Shown one piece after another: positions 16,102-25,244 of a stretch of 64,000 bases of DNA. The notes under the pieces were generated by a model. It was not told the DNA's origin, made no database searches, and saw only the letters and a list, made by a program, of their open reading frames with translations. The position numbers were made by a program, and so were the translations under genes. This DNA is from HKST-UBA178 sp965223815 (GTDB taxonomy: Bacteria; Pseudomonadota; Gammaproteobacteria; Chromatiales; Chromatiaceae). The DNA lies in NCBI GenBank assembly GCA_965223815.1, contig OZ245019.1:1922001-1986000 (forward strand), in the 5' to 3' direction. Position 1 is the first letter of the stretch; every line of letters begins with the position of its first letter.

Positions 16102-16994
16102 GCCATCAGCTCCCTCAGGTGAAAATGAAACTGTCCCAGTTTACCTCCATAGTTACCGGCAGAGATGCGTTGGACGCCGCTGCCCGAGCCCAGCTCACAT
16201 ATCGCTTTTATGCCCGTGCGGGTGGCTTTTCGAACATCCTCCTCGGTGATACCGTTGATCACGATTTCCAGCACTGCACCGATTTCGGACGTGAGATGGG
16301 AGCTGGTGAGGCCCCATAGTGTGGGGCAATAGGCGTGGTTTGTGGACGCCATCAGTGCCTTGTATTTGGACCCCACTTTAGAGCCAGAGCGCACAATACC
16401 GCCGGGAAAGGGCATAATGACACTTGCTATCTTGCGCATCTCCGCTATCGCCAGCTCACATGCCGCCAGTGCCTGTGTCTGGGAGGCAGCCAGCACCAAG
16501 AAATTCCCGCCGCCTACTGCTGAAGTGCGGGCTGTAGTCTCTTCGCAAAGGAACTCACCATCCATCACCGGGATACGCCAATAGCGTCGGCCACCGATTT
16601 GTTTGGAAATCTGGTAGCCGTCTCCGAAGTAACGCAGATTCTTGCCCAGCGGTAATTTTTTCTCTCCCTCCATTCCCGAAAATATCGCCGTGGTGGGGCA
16701 AGTCAAAACGCACTGGCCCACCCTTTTTTCAAGCTGCTTGCCGAGTACGCTACCCGACATTCCGAATAGCAGCAAACTGACACCCGGTCGACCATCGGGC
16801 GTTTCGTCCGGTGTCAGCTGGGACTCTATGCCGGCCTCCACCCCACAACCGATCACCGAGGTGGCAAAGCCGGTCATGGTCTCTCCCGCAATGCGTGCCC
16901 AACGCTCGTTTACGGCAGTGATTACGACTCGAGTCGCAGACATGCCGAAGGCCTCTGCAAAGGTATCTTCTATTTCGATTCCGTTGATAATCAT
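16098..16994 (-). CDS. fhcD: Formylmethanofuran:H4MPT formyltransferase, complex subunit D
   Basis: 298 residues from the ATG at 16994, which overlaps the fhcA stop by 4 bp (ATGA); the frame could extend to 17015 but family members start with MxINGxEIxDTFAEAF, as here. Two-lobed Ftr fold with motifs GVEAGIESQLTPDETPDGRP, MPFPGGIVRSGSKVGSKY and a C-terminal ITEEDVRKATRTGIKAI. It catalyses transfer of the formyl group between H4MPT and methylofuran in the cytoplasm and is part of the Fhc complex. Confidence 0.94.
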   Translation of the reverse strand: MIINGIEIEDTFAEAFGMSATRVVITAVNERWARIAGETMTGFATSVIGCGVEAGIESQLTPDETPDGRPGVSLLLFGMSGSVLGKQLEKRVGQCVLTCPTTAIFSGMEGEKKLPLGKNLRYFGDGYQISKQIGGRRYWRIPVMDGEFLCEETTARTSAVGGGNFLVLAASQTQALAACELAIAEMRKIASVIMPFPGGIVRSGSKVGSKYKALMASTNHAYCPTLWGLTSSHLTSEIGAVLEIVINGITEEDVRKATRTGIKAICELGSGSGVQRISAGNYGGKLGQFHFHLRELMA

Positions 16995-18661
16995 GGAGAG
17001 GAGCGTGGCAGGCATGGGTGGACGATTAACGGACTGCCGATACCGCTGGTCATTTCGTCATCGGAGATGCTGAAGTTGCGGAAGGCTATGGTGTGGAAGC
17101 GCTGAAACCAGTTCTCCAGGCGTGTTTCTATTCCGCGGTCATACTCGGGTCGTACAACGTGGGTGCTACCCCCGACTGGTTTGACAATCTTTCCCTCTTC
17201 AACAATCCGCTGACCCGCTTTGAACACCATCATAGGGCATTCGAACATCTGCTCGGGATTGGGGCTGTCGTGATAAACGGTGATATCCGCTACCGCACCT
17301 GGAGAGAGATGCCCATAGTCTGCCATGCCTAACAGGCGGGCAGGCGCAGCTCGCGTCATGACGGCGATCTCATACAGGGAGTATTCGCGATCCAGGCTTT
17401 CGAGGTTGCTCAGAGCGGCCGCATCGGGGTGAATCCGGGATAGCACATCGTTCCGGAAGCTGCGATCCATTAGCAACCTGATCAGGTGAGGATAGCTGGT
17501 AAAGGGCGCACCATTTGGATGGTCGGTGGTGAGGAATACTCTCCAGGGATCATCCACCATCAGGAAAAGCTCCAGTCCTATCGCCCACTGCAGCGCGTTG
17601 ACAAAATTCTTGTCACGGTAACGGAAGGGCACTACGCCACAGCCTGCGTCACACTCGATATCCATACAAGTCCACTTTTTCGGGTTTGCATGGGAGTGAT
17701 TGGCGTACTGACGCATAGTGTCACCGGAGATGGTCACCGTGCGCCCGAACATAATCTGCCCTACATCAATGCTGACGTTGGGTTGGCGGTTGACTGCCTC
17801 GGCGATTTCGGCGGCGCAGGAGGAAAACCTCCTGTCGCCCTCGGTGCCGTAGCTGTGAAACTGTATGTGTGTAAGGTGAATCGGCAACCCTTCCGCTGCA
17901 TCCATGGTAGCCAGAGTGGAGAGGTAGTTTCCAGGCACCCCGAGGTTACTGGCATGCACGTGGAGCGGATGGGGTATGCCCAGCTCGTGGAGTGCCCTAC
18001 TCAGGGTCCGCAGGATATCTCTGGGGCTGAGCTGGTAGTGGCAGTGCTTGTCGTCGATGTCCAGCGACCGCTGATTGAATTTGAAAGCACTGATACCTCC
18101 GGGGTTGACTACTTTTACGCCAATGCACTGGGCGGCTCGCAGCGACCAGGCGACATAGTCATTGATGGTCTGTTGTTCCGCGCCTTTGGACATCAGCTGT
18201 AACAGTAGTTCGTCGCTACCCAGCATGATGTAACCGCCGGTATCCAGCATCGGGGTATCCGCCATTTCCATGTGGGCCTGGCGGGCGTTCACCGGCAACA
18301 CAGCCGGTTCGAAACAGGAGGTATAGCCCATCTCCGCATAGCGGTAGCCTGCAGTGTGAGTGGCGGGGGCGGCTTTGCCAACACCTGATCGAGTCAGAGG
18401 GGTGCGGCGGTGAGTATGGGCATGCTGCCGCTCTGTCAGCATGGTGCGTGCGATATTGACTTTTCCGCCACCGATATGGGTGTGTAGATCGATGGCGCCT
18501 GCCATCACTATCTTTCCATCGAGTGCGTACTCAAGATCTATCCGTGCAGCGTCAAGCGGCGGCTCGACGAGCCGCCCGTCACGGATGTAGAGATCCATCA
18601 CCTCCCCATTAATGGCGTTGGCCGGGTCATAGATCTTCCCACCGCTGAGTTTGATCAACAT
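16991..18661 (-). CDS. fhcA: Formyltransferase/hydrolase complex subunit A (amidohydrolase)
   Basis: 556 residues from the ATG at 18661, 13 bp behind fhcB; the longer frame to 18742 overlaps fhcB coding sequence and is not used. Amidohydrolase fold related to dihydroorotase/FwdA: first metal motif DLHTHIGGGKVN, further His motifs LHVHASNLG and LTHIQFHSYG, and the Asp region LTTDHPNGAPF. This subunit hydrolyses formyl-methylofuran to formate. Order fhcB-A-D-C is that seen in proteobacterial methylotrophs. Confidence 0.94.
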   Translation of the reverse strand: MLIKLSGGKIYDPANAINGEVMDLYIRDGRLVEPPLDAARIDLEYALDGKIVMAGAIDLHTHIGGGKVNIARTMLTERQHAHTHRRTPLTRSGVGKAAPATHTAGYRYAEMGYTSCFEPAVLPVNARQAHMEMADTPMLDTGGYIMLGSDELLLQLMSKGAEQQTINDYVAWSLRAAQCIGVKVVNPGGISAFKFNQRSLDIDDKHCHYQLSPRDILRTLSRALHELGIPHPLHVHASNLGVPGNYLSTLATMDAAEGLPIHLTHIQFHSYGTEGDRRFSSCAAEIAEAVNRQPNVSIDVGQIMFGRTVTISGDTMRQYANHSHANPKKWTCMDIECDAGCGVVPFRYRDKNFVNALQWAIGLELFLMVDDPWRVFLTTDHPNGAPFTSYPHLIRLLMDRSFRNDVLSRIHPDAAALSNLESLDREYSLYEIAVMTRAAPARLLGMADYGHLSPGAVADITVYHDSPNPEQMFECPMMVFKAGQRIVEEGKIVKPVGGSTHVVRPEYDRGIETRLENWFQRFHTIAFRNFSISDDEMTSGIGSPLIVHPCLPRSSP

Positions 18662-18674
18662 CTGTGAATTACCT

Positions 18675-19958
18675 TTAATCCGCCAAGCCGGATTGGAACG
18701 CCTGCATAACGTCGGCCACCGACGGCGCTCGTTTTTCAACAAGCGCAGCCAGGGGTAGAGCGCAAACCGTATCGCTTCGATACCAATGGCCCGGATGATC
18801 TACACCGGGTACACCCACAGGTATGAATACATCAGCGGCCGCACCCATGTTCATCCCCGGATGGCCTAGTACGATGGTTGGCAGGCTGGACGCGGGGGGC
18901 GTGACCTTTGGATCGAGGGAAGATACCCAGATTACTAAATCCACCTCCCCACGCGCTATGAGGTCTTGGTAGCGGTAGAGTCGGGAGTCGTGCACCGGGA
19001 AACCACGCTGCAAAGCGGTTCGCAAGGGATAGCCTGTCTGCCAGGAGCAGACCTGATTGCTGGTGACATCCCCCTGGCTGCCGGCTAATGGCATGACGCT
19101 GCTGCGTGTAGTCTTGTTGAGATCGCGGACCAGGTCTACCAACCGTTGTACGGTAAGCTCCGCATGGGGGAAATCCAACTCTGCTGCACTCCATGTCACT
19201 ACGCTGTAACTGGCTTCCAGCAGTTGTTCAGCGAGCGCCTGAACTTGTTTCCCCAGCTGGGTGCCCAGTAGACGGGCATTCACGGGTCGGCCTGCCGCAA
19301 GGCCCCTCAACAGCCCTGCGATGTCGGCCCATTGGTTCGGTGGCGCGTCGATGATCAGGGGATCACAGTCCTGGAGACCCGCCGGCGGTTTTTTTCCCCT
19401 CCAGGGTCCAAGCAGTACCAGGCGGCGCGGCCCACCCGGCGGGAACAGGGATTCCTGGGGTAGCAGAATGCGTTCCGAGAATCGGGGGTACCCATCGAAA
19501 CAGCTGGTGCCGATAACGACGATCAAATCCGCGCGGTTACGGGCCTCGGTCAGGGTGCAGGCCATCCAGCCGTCGTCCTGTACTACCCTTAAATTGCGAA
19601 AAAGGGCATCACCGTTAAGGTGGTCCAGAATACCGCCGCAGGAATCTGCCAGATCCAGGGTGGCGCGCATCCCGTTGACGTCGGTAACAAGGCCAGCGAA
19701 TAGTGGTGCCCTAGACGACTTGAGCAGCTCGACGCCAAGTTCCACCGCCCTATCGATTGGGATGGGGCTGCCGTTTGCACTTGGATCGTGGGTGGCGGAA
19801 TCCAGTGCTGCGGAAAATCCCTGCAAGGCTTTCCCGCAGCGCGGTTCAATAGATTCGATACGCCCGTTGCGAAGGGTGATGTTAAGGTCATCACAGGCGA
19901 TTCCGCAGAATGGACAGGTCTGGTGCCTATGTTCGAGGCTGGTTGCTGTAGTCCACAT
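18675..19958 (-). CDS. fhcB: Formyltransferase/hydrolase complex subunit B
   Basis: 427 residues. The N-terminus keeps a CPFCGIACDD motif like the Fe-S motif of the archaeal FwdB/FmdB, followed by a molybdopterin-oxidoreductase-like fold (ADLIVVIGTSCFDGYPR, VVTWSAAELDFPHAE, VDLVIWVSSLDP, IVLGHPGMNMGAAADVFIP). In bacteria this subunit is thought to have lost the oxidoreductase activity, since the complex hydrolyses rather than oxidises. First gene of the fhc operon, divergent from mptG. Confidence 0.92.
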   Translation of the reverse strand: MWTTATSLEHRHQTCPFCGIACDDLNITLRNGRIESIEPRCGKALQGFSAALDSATHDPSANGSPIPIDRAVELGVELLKSSRAPLFAGLVTDVNGMRATLDLADSCGGILDHLNGDALFRNLRVVQDDGWMACTLTEARNRADLIVVIGTSCFDGYPRFSERILLPQESLFPPGGPRRLVLLGPWRGKKPPAGLQDCDPLIIDAPPNQWADIAGLLRGLAAGRPVNARLLGTQLGKQVQALAEQLLEASYSVVTWSAAELDFPHAELTVQRLVDLVRDLNKTTRSSVMPLAGSQGDVTSNQVCSWQTGYPLRTALQRGFPVHDSRLYRYQDLIARGEVDLVIWVSSLDPKVTPPASSLPTIVLGHPGMNMGAAADVFIPVGVPGVDHPGHWYRSDTVCALPLAALVEKRAPSVADVMQAFQSGLAD

Positions 19959-20315
19959 TGCGGCTTACCGAGGCCCCTTGTGTAAATTATGACTCATCGA
20001 TTCGAAGGATAGCAGTTTAGGGATGGCAGGAAGCGTGCCAAAGACTGGTACCAGGGATTATTCACCGTTTCGACGGCTGACATCCCCCAAAGGATGCAGA
20101 TCCTTTGCTTGGTTTACAATGAATGATCTATGTTCCCTATTAAGGGCAGAAGCAGTGACACATTGAGTCAAGCTAGGTGCACCTCTGTTTTAGGGTTCGG
20201 TACTGAGAATTACCTAGGAGTCTTGTCGAAACACCGGCACGCTATTTGCAGTTTAGATTACCTGAGTGTTTCGCTGAGACGTTCAAGAACCATCACTGAT
20301 CAAAGGCTGAATTAG
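19959..20315. other. Divergent control region between fhcB and mptG
   Basis: 357 bp between the fhcB start and the mptG start on opposite strands, so it should contain both promoters of the C1-transfer genes. I could not define boxes or a clear operator. A plus ORF of 61 codons at 20130-20315 ends just before mptG and lacks any family resemblance. Confidence 0.45.
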
Positions 20316-21317
20316 ATGCATAGCGATTCCCCTCCGTATATCCGTGTCGTAGCGCCTGCGCGACTGCACTTGGGATTTCTCGATATGCACGGGGGAATGG
20401 GTAGGCTCTACGGCAGTATTGGCCTGACCATCGATTCTCTGGCCACCCGGGTTCGGGTACGCAAAGCCGTGGATTTCAGTGCCTCCGGACCGGAGGCTGA
20501 GCGCGCCCTCGTTTGCGCACGTAACTTCGCCCGGGAGCGGCAACTCCCGGGGGGTGTGGAAATCCTGGTGGAGCAGGCGATACCAAATCATGTTGGGCTG
20601 GGGTCGGGCACCCAGATGTCATTGGCGATCGGCACCGCCCTGGAGCAGATTTACGGTAGCGAGAGCGACTGTCGTTCCATTGCCCACGTGTTGCATCGGG
20701 GTAGCCGCTCAGGCATAGGCATAGGTGCCTTCGAAGAGGGTGGATTCATCGTAGACGCCGGCCGTGGGGAAGCCGGGTTGGTTCCTCCGGTTGCTGTACG
20801 CCTCGACTTTCCCCAGCATTGGCGGGTGCTTTTGCTTATGGATTCCAGAGGCAAGGGGCTTCACGGAAGTGAAGAGACGGAGGCATTCACCCGTCTACCC
20901 AAGTTCTCAGAAATCTCGGCGGGTCATCTGTGCCGACTGGTAATGATGAAGGTTCTCCCCGGGCTGGTGGAACAGCGGCTGGAATCGGTAGCCGAGGCCA
21001 TCGGTGAGATACAGCGGGTGGTGGGTGATCATTTTGCGCCGGTCCAGGGGGGGCGTTTTACCAGCCCTATGGTCTCGGAAGCCCTGGGCTGGGTCGAATC
21101 CAGGGGTTACCGGGGGGTGGGTCAGAGCTCATGGGGCCCCACCGGTTTTGTATTACTCCCCAGTGAGAATGCCGCCAAAGTCCTCGAGCGCGATCTGAAG
21201 AAAAGGTTTGGAGAACTGACACCTCTCAAATACATGCGGGTAGCGGCAAGGAATCGGGGCGCTACCGTTGAACTTATTCCCGACCCTGTCACCCAGATCA
21301 ACGAGAGGCAAAAATAA
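20316..21317 (+). CDS. mptG: Beta-ribofuranosylaminobenzene 5'-phosphate synthase
   Basis: 333 residues, GHMP-kinase-like fold. Start ATG with AAGG nine bases upstream. Key blocks: VVAPARLHLGFLDMHG at the N-terminus, the glycine-rich PNHVGLGSGTQMSLAIG near residue 90, GSRSGIGIGAFEEGGFIVDAG and a C-terminal SSWGPTGFVLL. The enzyme joins p-aminobenzoate to PRPP with loss of CO2, the first committed step to H4MPT. pabB in the same cluster (30808) supplies the p-aminobenzoate. First plus-strand gene of the H4MPT cluster, 2 bp from mtdB. Confidence 0.93.
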   Translation: MHSDSPPYIRVVAPARLHLGFLDMHGGMGRLYGSIGLTIDSLATRVRVRKAVDFSASGPEAERALVCARNFARERQLPGGVEILVEQAIPNHVGLGSGTQMSLAIGTALEQIYGSESDCRSIAHVLHRGSRSGIGIGAFEEGGFIVDAGRGEAGLVPPVAVRLDFPQHWRVLLLMDSRGKGLHGSEETEAFTRLPKFSEISAGHLCRLVMMKVLPGLVEQRLESVAEAIGEIQRVVGDHFAPVQGGRFTSPMVSEALGWVESRGYRGVGQSSWGPTGFVLLPSENAAKVLERDLKKRFGELTPLKYMRVAARNRGATVELIPDPVTQINERQK

Positions 21318-21319
21318 CA

Positions 21320-22222
21320 ATGGATAGACAGTATCTGCTGCACATGATGACTGCAGCCAAGAACCTCAGTCCTTTCGATGTGAACATGGCATATGATGCA
21401 GGGTGGAGTGGATGCACACCCTATATCAATGTGGAATTGAATGAAGTCGAGGGCTTGGTGCAGGATGCGATCTTTTCGCGGGGACCCAAGGGAGTGAAGC
21501 GCACCGCAATCTTTTTCGGCGGCCGCGATGCGTTCCTGGCGATGGATATGATGGAGCAAGCCCGTAATTCCATGGTGCCGCCTTTTGAAGTCTCTCTGTT
21601 TGCCGACCCCAGCGGAGCTTTTACAACGGCCGCCGCGATGGTGGCCTGTGTGGATCGACTGTTGAGGGACCTGAATAATACCGGCTTGAAGGGCCTCAAG
21701 GCTGTCATCTTCGGCGGCACGGGGCCAGTAGGATCCACGGCTGCGGTTTTGGCCGCTCAGGCTGGAGCGGAGTCAGTGATCGTAAGTCATCACAGCCGGG
21801 AAAAGGCAGAATCTATGGCGCGCCTGTGCAATGAGCGGTATTCGGTAGCGCTGAGCGGAGGCGACGGAAGTTCCGAATCGGGAGTCACTGAGCTACTGGA
21901 ACAGGCCGATGTCGTCTTCAACGCAGCTAGAGCGGGAGTGCGCGTTGTTAACAGCGGGCAATTAGCAGTGGCGAATAAACTGCAGGTGGTATGTGACGTG
22001 AATGCTGTACCTCCGGAGGGTATAGAAGGCCTGGGGGTTATGGATGATGCAGCGCCACTCGCCGGCTCTCCGAGCGGAGCACGGGGAATAGGCGCGCTGG
22101 TTGTTGGCAATGTAAAGTACCAGACCCAACGCGAACTGCTGCAACAGATGCACGATGCGAATACCCCCCAGTATCTCGATTTTCAGCAGGCATTCAGGAT
22201 CGCCCGTCAACATGCCAACTGA
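21320..22222 (+). CDS. mtdB: NAD(P)-dependent methylene-H4MPT dehydrogenase
   Basis: 300 residues. N-terminal pterin-binding part with SPFDVNMAYDAGWSGCTPY and FFGGRDAFLAMDMMEQAR; C-terminal Rossmann domain with KAVIFGGTGPVGSTAAVLAA and a following VSHHSREKAE that suggests recognition of the nucleotide ribose/phosphate. Oxidises methylene-H4MPT to methenyl-H4MPT. It lies between mptG and an ATP-grasp gene that overlaps its 3' end by 11 bp. The MtdB type rather than MtdA is judged from its setting and the N-terminal motif. Confidence 0.93.
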   Translation: MDRQYLLHMMTAAKNLSPFDVNMAYDAGWSGCTPYINVELNEVEGLVQDAIFSRGPKGVKRTAIFFGGRDAFLAMDMMEQARNSMVPPFEVSLFADPSGAFTTAAAMVACVDRLLRDLNNTGLKGLKAVIFGGTGPVGSTAAVLAAQAGAESVIVSHHSREKAESMARLCNERYSVALSGGDGSSESGVTELLEQADVVFNAARAGVRVVNSGQLAVANKLQVVCDVNAVPPEGIEGLGVMDDAAPLAGSPSGARGIGALVVGNVKYQTQRELLQQMHDANTPQYLDFQQAFRIARQHAN

Positions 22223-23366
22223 TCCCGACAAGCTCCTGGTGGTGGCTAACTCTGGTCGTGGATTGGCTGCCTCTGCGGTACGGGGAGGATATAGCGTTTC
22301 TGTCTACGATGGCTTCTGCGATGAAGATACCCGGGATGTCTCCTGCTATTGTCGCAAGATTCCCATGGATGAGTTTGGCATGAACTCTGAGAAGCTCGCC
22401 ACCGAATTGTTAAGGCTGAATAGCGTGGAGGGCCGGACAGGATTGATCTATGGGGCAGGGCTGGAAAACCATCAGCAAGCTCTAGCTGACGTTTTTGGCC
22501 GCTTCCTGCTGATGGGCAATCCAGCTGAACTGGTGGAGCAGGTATTGGATCCAAAGCGCTTCTTTTCACTCCTGGACAAATCAGCCATTGCCTATCCAGA
22601 AACGCGTTTTCACCCACCGGGGGATCTGAGTGCCAGGTGGTTACAAAAGCGGCCAGGCTGTGGCGGCCAGGGGGTGCGGTTCTACGATGGGGATGACGCC
22701 GATACGAATGAGTCAACCTACTACCAGCGTTATGTGCCAGGCCAGGTGATGTCGGTACTGTTTATCGCCAATGGAACTGATCACCGGATTATCGGTTACA
22801 ACAGTCTCAAGCAAACGGCCAACAGTTTCGGGTTGCCTTTCCTCTATGGGGGTGCGGTGAACAGGGCGCTGCTAACCGAAAAAACCACTATGCTTCTGCG
22901 CCGGCTTGTGGAAAAGCTGGTCGCAAGATTGCAACTTCGTGGGATAAACAGTGTGGATTTCATATTGTCGAAGGGGCGGATTTTGGTGCTGGAACTTAAC
23001 CCCAGGCCCTCGGCAACTCTCGAGCTATACGAACACCTGGTCCCCAACGGGTGGGTAAGGCACCATGTGAGAGCTTGTCTTGGTAAATTGCCGGAGCCAT
23101 CGATGATTGGTCGCTCTGCGATGGTACAGGGTCAACAAATCATATATCTAAGCGAGCCAATGGTTTTGCCGGAAGGCATCGAGTGGCCTGTCTGGGTCAA
23201 GGATCGACCAACGCCTGGCTCAGCGCTAGGAGGGGGAGAGGCGCTCTGCAGTCTGTATGCCCAAGGTCGCTCCGTTGGCGAAGTGGAATCCTGTTTGCAA
23301 CACCGCATGCGAATGGTTTTAACAATGATCGGCAGTTCCCAAGAGGCGTGTAATGCCAGCCGCTGA
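22212..23366 (+). CDS. ATP-grasp protein of the H4MPT/methylofuran cluster (OrfY-like)
   Basis: 384 residues from the ATG at 22212, overlapping mtdB by 11 bp; the open frame extends to 22155 but that lies inside mtdB. N-terminal Rossmann-like start VVANSGRGLAASAVRGGYSV, central RWLQKRPGCGGQGVRF and the ATP-grasp metal-binding block VLELNPRPSATLELYE. This matches the carboligase-like ATP-grasp family (called OrfY in Methylobacterium) that always accompanies bacterial H4MPT genes and is needed for C1 growth; its substrate is unknown. It probably forms an amide or acyl bond in cofactor synthesis. It overlaps mch by 14 bp. Confidence 0.8.
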   Translation: MPTDPDKLLVVANSGRGLAASAVRGGYSVSVYDGFCDEDTRDVSCYCRKIPMDEFGMNSEKLATELLRLNSVEGRTGLIYGAGLENHQQALADVFGRFLLMGNPAELVEQVLDPKRFFSLLDKSAIAYPETRFHPPGDLSARWLQKRPGCGGQGVRFYDGDDADTNESTYYQRYVPGQVMSVLFIANGTDHRIIGYNSLKQTANSFGLPFLYGGAVNRALLTEKTTMLLRRLVEKLVARLQLRGINSVDFILSKGRILVLELNPRPSATLELYEHLVPNGWVRHHVRACLGKLPEPSMIGRSAMVQGQQIIYLSEPMVLPEGIEWPVWVKDRPTPGSALGGGEALCSLYAQGRSVGEVESCLQHRMRMVLTMIGSSQEACNASR

Positions 23367-24339
23367 TATGGGCACAGTCAGTATTAACCGCTTGGCTAAT
23401 CCTCTACTCAGGGCGCTCATCGAGGACGCTGGGCATCTTCGCATCGGAACTCTTCCCTTGGCTAACGGCTGTCTGTTGATCGACGCAGGCATAGACTACC
23501 CCGGTGGTTTGGAGGCGGGAAGGAGGATAGCGGAGATTTGCCTGGGAGGGCTCGGTGCCGTAAGTCTGAGCAGCAACGGACCGGTTGCCGGCTGGCCGGT
23601 GTCAGTTCAGGTGCACACTTCGGATCCGGTGTTGGCGTGCCTTGGCAGCCAGTATGCTGGTTGGAGCCTCTCCCACAAGCGGGATGACGGCGGCTTCCAC
23701 GCCTTGGGTTCCGGGCCCGGACGAAGCCTTGCGCGGAAGGAGCCATTGTTTACTGAATTGGATTATCAAGATGCCTCGGAAAGCACTTGCCTGGTGCTGG
23801 AAGCCAACAAACTGCCACCAGTGGCGTTGGCCGATAAAATCGCCGCCGATTGCGGGGTATCCAGCAGCGCGCTAACACTCATACTCACACCCACCAGCAG
23901 TCTGGCCGGATGCGTACAGATAGTGGCCAGAGTGCTTGAAGTGGCGATGCACAAAGCGCACGAACTCGGTTTTCCGCTGTCATCGATCATCGATGGCAGC
24001 GGTGGTGCTCCACTGCCTCCGCCGGCGCCCGATTTTCTTACGGCGATGGGGCGAACCAACGATGCGATACTCTTCGGTGGACGAGTACAGTTGTATGTAA
24101 CGGGAAAGGACAGTGCTGCCAAAAGGCTTGCCGAGGATTTGCCCAGTAGTGCTTCGCGAGATTACGGCCAGCCGTTTTCTGACGTGTTCAAGGCTTTTGA
24201 TTTTGACTTTTTTCAGATAGACCCTATGTTGTTCAGTCCCGCGCACGTAGTGGTCACGGCACTAGAGAGTGGAAACAGTTTCAGTGCCGGTGCACTGGAC
24301 TTGAAGCTGCTGGAAACCTCATTTGGAGTTCCGCTGTGA
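23353..24339 (+). CDS. mch: Methenyl-H4MPT cyclohydrolase
   Basis: 328 residues. ATG at 23353 with AGAGG six bases upstream; a second ATG at 23368 is possible. The Mch pattern is clear: GTLPLANGCLLIDAGIDYPGG near the N-terminus, QYAGWSLS in the first third, SLAGCVQIVARVLEVAMHKA and the Gly/Pro-rich active-site loop SGGAPLPPPAPDFLTAMGRTNDAI (read as two adjacent blocks). It hydrolyses methenyl-H4MPT to formyl-H4MPT for the Fhc complex. Overlaps the ATP-grasp genes on both sides. Confidence 0.95.
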   Translation: MPAADMGTVSINRLANPLLRALIEDAGHLRIGTLPLANGCLLIDAGIDYPGGLEAGRRIAEICLGGLGAVSLSSNGPVAGWPVSVQVHTSDPVLACLGSQYAGWSLSHKRDDGGFHALGSGPGRSLARKEPLFTELDYQDASESTCLVLEANKLPPVALADKIAADCGVSSSALTLILTPTSSLAGCVQIVARVLEVAMHKAHELGFPLSSIIDGSGGAPLPPPAPDFLTAMGRTNDAILFGGRVQLYVTGKDSAAKRLAEDLPSSASRDYGQPFSDVFKAFDFDFFQIDPMLFSPAHVVVTALESGNSFSAGALDLKLLETSFGVPL

Positions 24340-25244
24340 TTTCCCGCGTAGCCATTATGACGGATGACCCGGGCTGGCACGGTGCGAGGCTAATCGATGC
24401 TTTTGCCGCACAAGGTGTCAGCGCTGAATTTGTGTCGCTCCGGGCTTGTCGGCTGGACCTGACTTCGGGTGGACCGGGAGTGGTGATTCCCGGATTCGAC
24501 AGTCTGCCTGATGGTGTCTTCGTACGCGGCGTCCCGGGAGGGAGCCTGGAGCAGGTTGTGTTGTACTTGGACATCCTCCATGGGCTGCGGGCTTTGGGCG
24601 TTTGTGTTTACAACAGTGGTCGCGCGATCGAACGCAGTGTGGACAAGGGAATGACGAGTTTTTTGCTCCACCGTGCCGGCATTGCGACACCCGCTTGCTG
24701 GGTGTTGGAGGCTGGAGAGGCATTGCAATCGCTGCTTGGGCGGGAATTGGAGGGAGACGGGGAGCTTGTATTGAAGCCTCTGTTTGGCTCGCAAGGTAAG
24801 GGAATAATGCGTATCAACCGGGCGTCCGGTCTCCCTGCCCCGGAGTGCTTCAACGGTGTTTACTATTTACAGCGGTTCATCGAAACAGGAGAACAAAACC
24901 ACGCTTGGCGGGTATTTGTCATCGGCGGACGGGCGAAGGTGGCCATGCGCCGCAGTGGCAATGGCTGGATAAGCAACAAGGCCCAGGGTGCCGTCTGCCA
25001 TGCTGCGGTTCTCGACAGTGAGTTGAGCGATCTGGCGGAGCGGTCCGCAGAGGCACTGCAATTGAATTACGCCGGTGTGGATATTCTCCGTAACCGGGAA
25101 GGGAGTGCTTGTGTTATCGAAGTCAACAGTGTGCCAGCGTGGAGGGGGCTGCAACGAGTTTCGTCAATCGATGTGGCGGCCGCGTTGGTGGATGACTTTC
25201 TCAATTGCTGCATTTCGGGCCAATCACTGGAGGCGGTGAGCTAA
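24336..25244 (+). CDS. RimK-like ATP-grasp ligase of the H4MPT/methylofuran cluster
   Basis: 302 residues starting 4 bp before the mch stop (TGTGATT context, GTG start MISRVAIMTDD). ATP-grasp elements: RSVDKGMTSFLLHRAGI, LVLKPLFGSQGKGIMRI, YYLQRFIETG and CVIEVNSVPAWRGLQ. The fold and motifs resemble RimK and the glutamate ligases that add Glu to coenzymes such as H4MPT or F420. A glutamate chain on methylofuran is known for bacterial methylotrophs, so a glutamyl-ligase role is plausible, but the substrate is not shown by sequence. Confidence 0.78.
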   Translation: MISRVAIMTDDPGWHGARLIDAFAAQGVSAEFVSLRACRLDLTSGGPGVVIPGFDSLPDGVFVRGVPGGSLEQVVLYLDILHGLRALGVCVYNSGRAIERSVDKGMTSFLLHRAGIATPACWVLEAGEALQSLLGRELEGDGELVLKPLFGSQGKGIMRINRASGLPAPECFNGVYYLQRFIETGEQNHAWRVFVIGGRAKVAMRRSGNGWISNKAQGAVCHAAVLDSELSDLAERSAEALQLNYAGVDILRNREGSACVIEVNSVPAWRGLQRVSSIDVAAALVDDFLNCCISGQSLEAVS

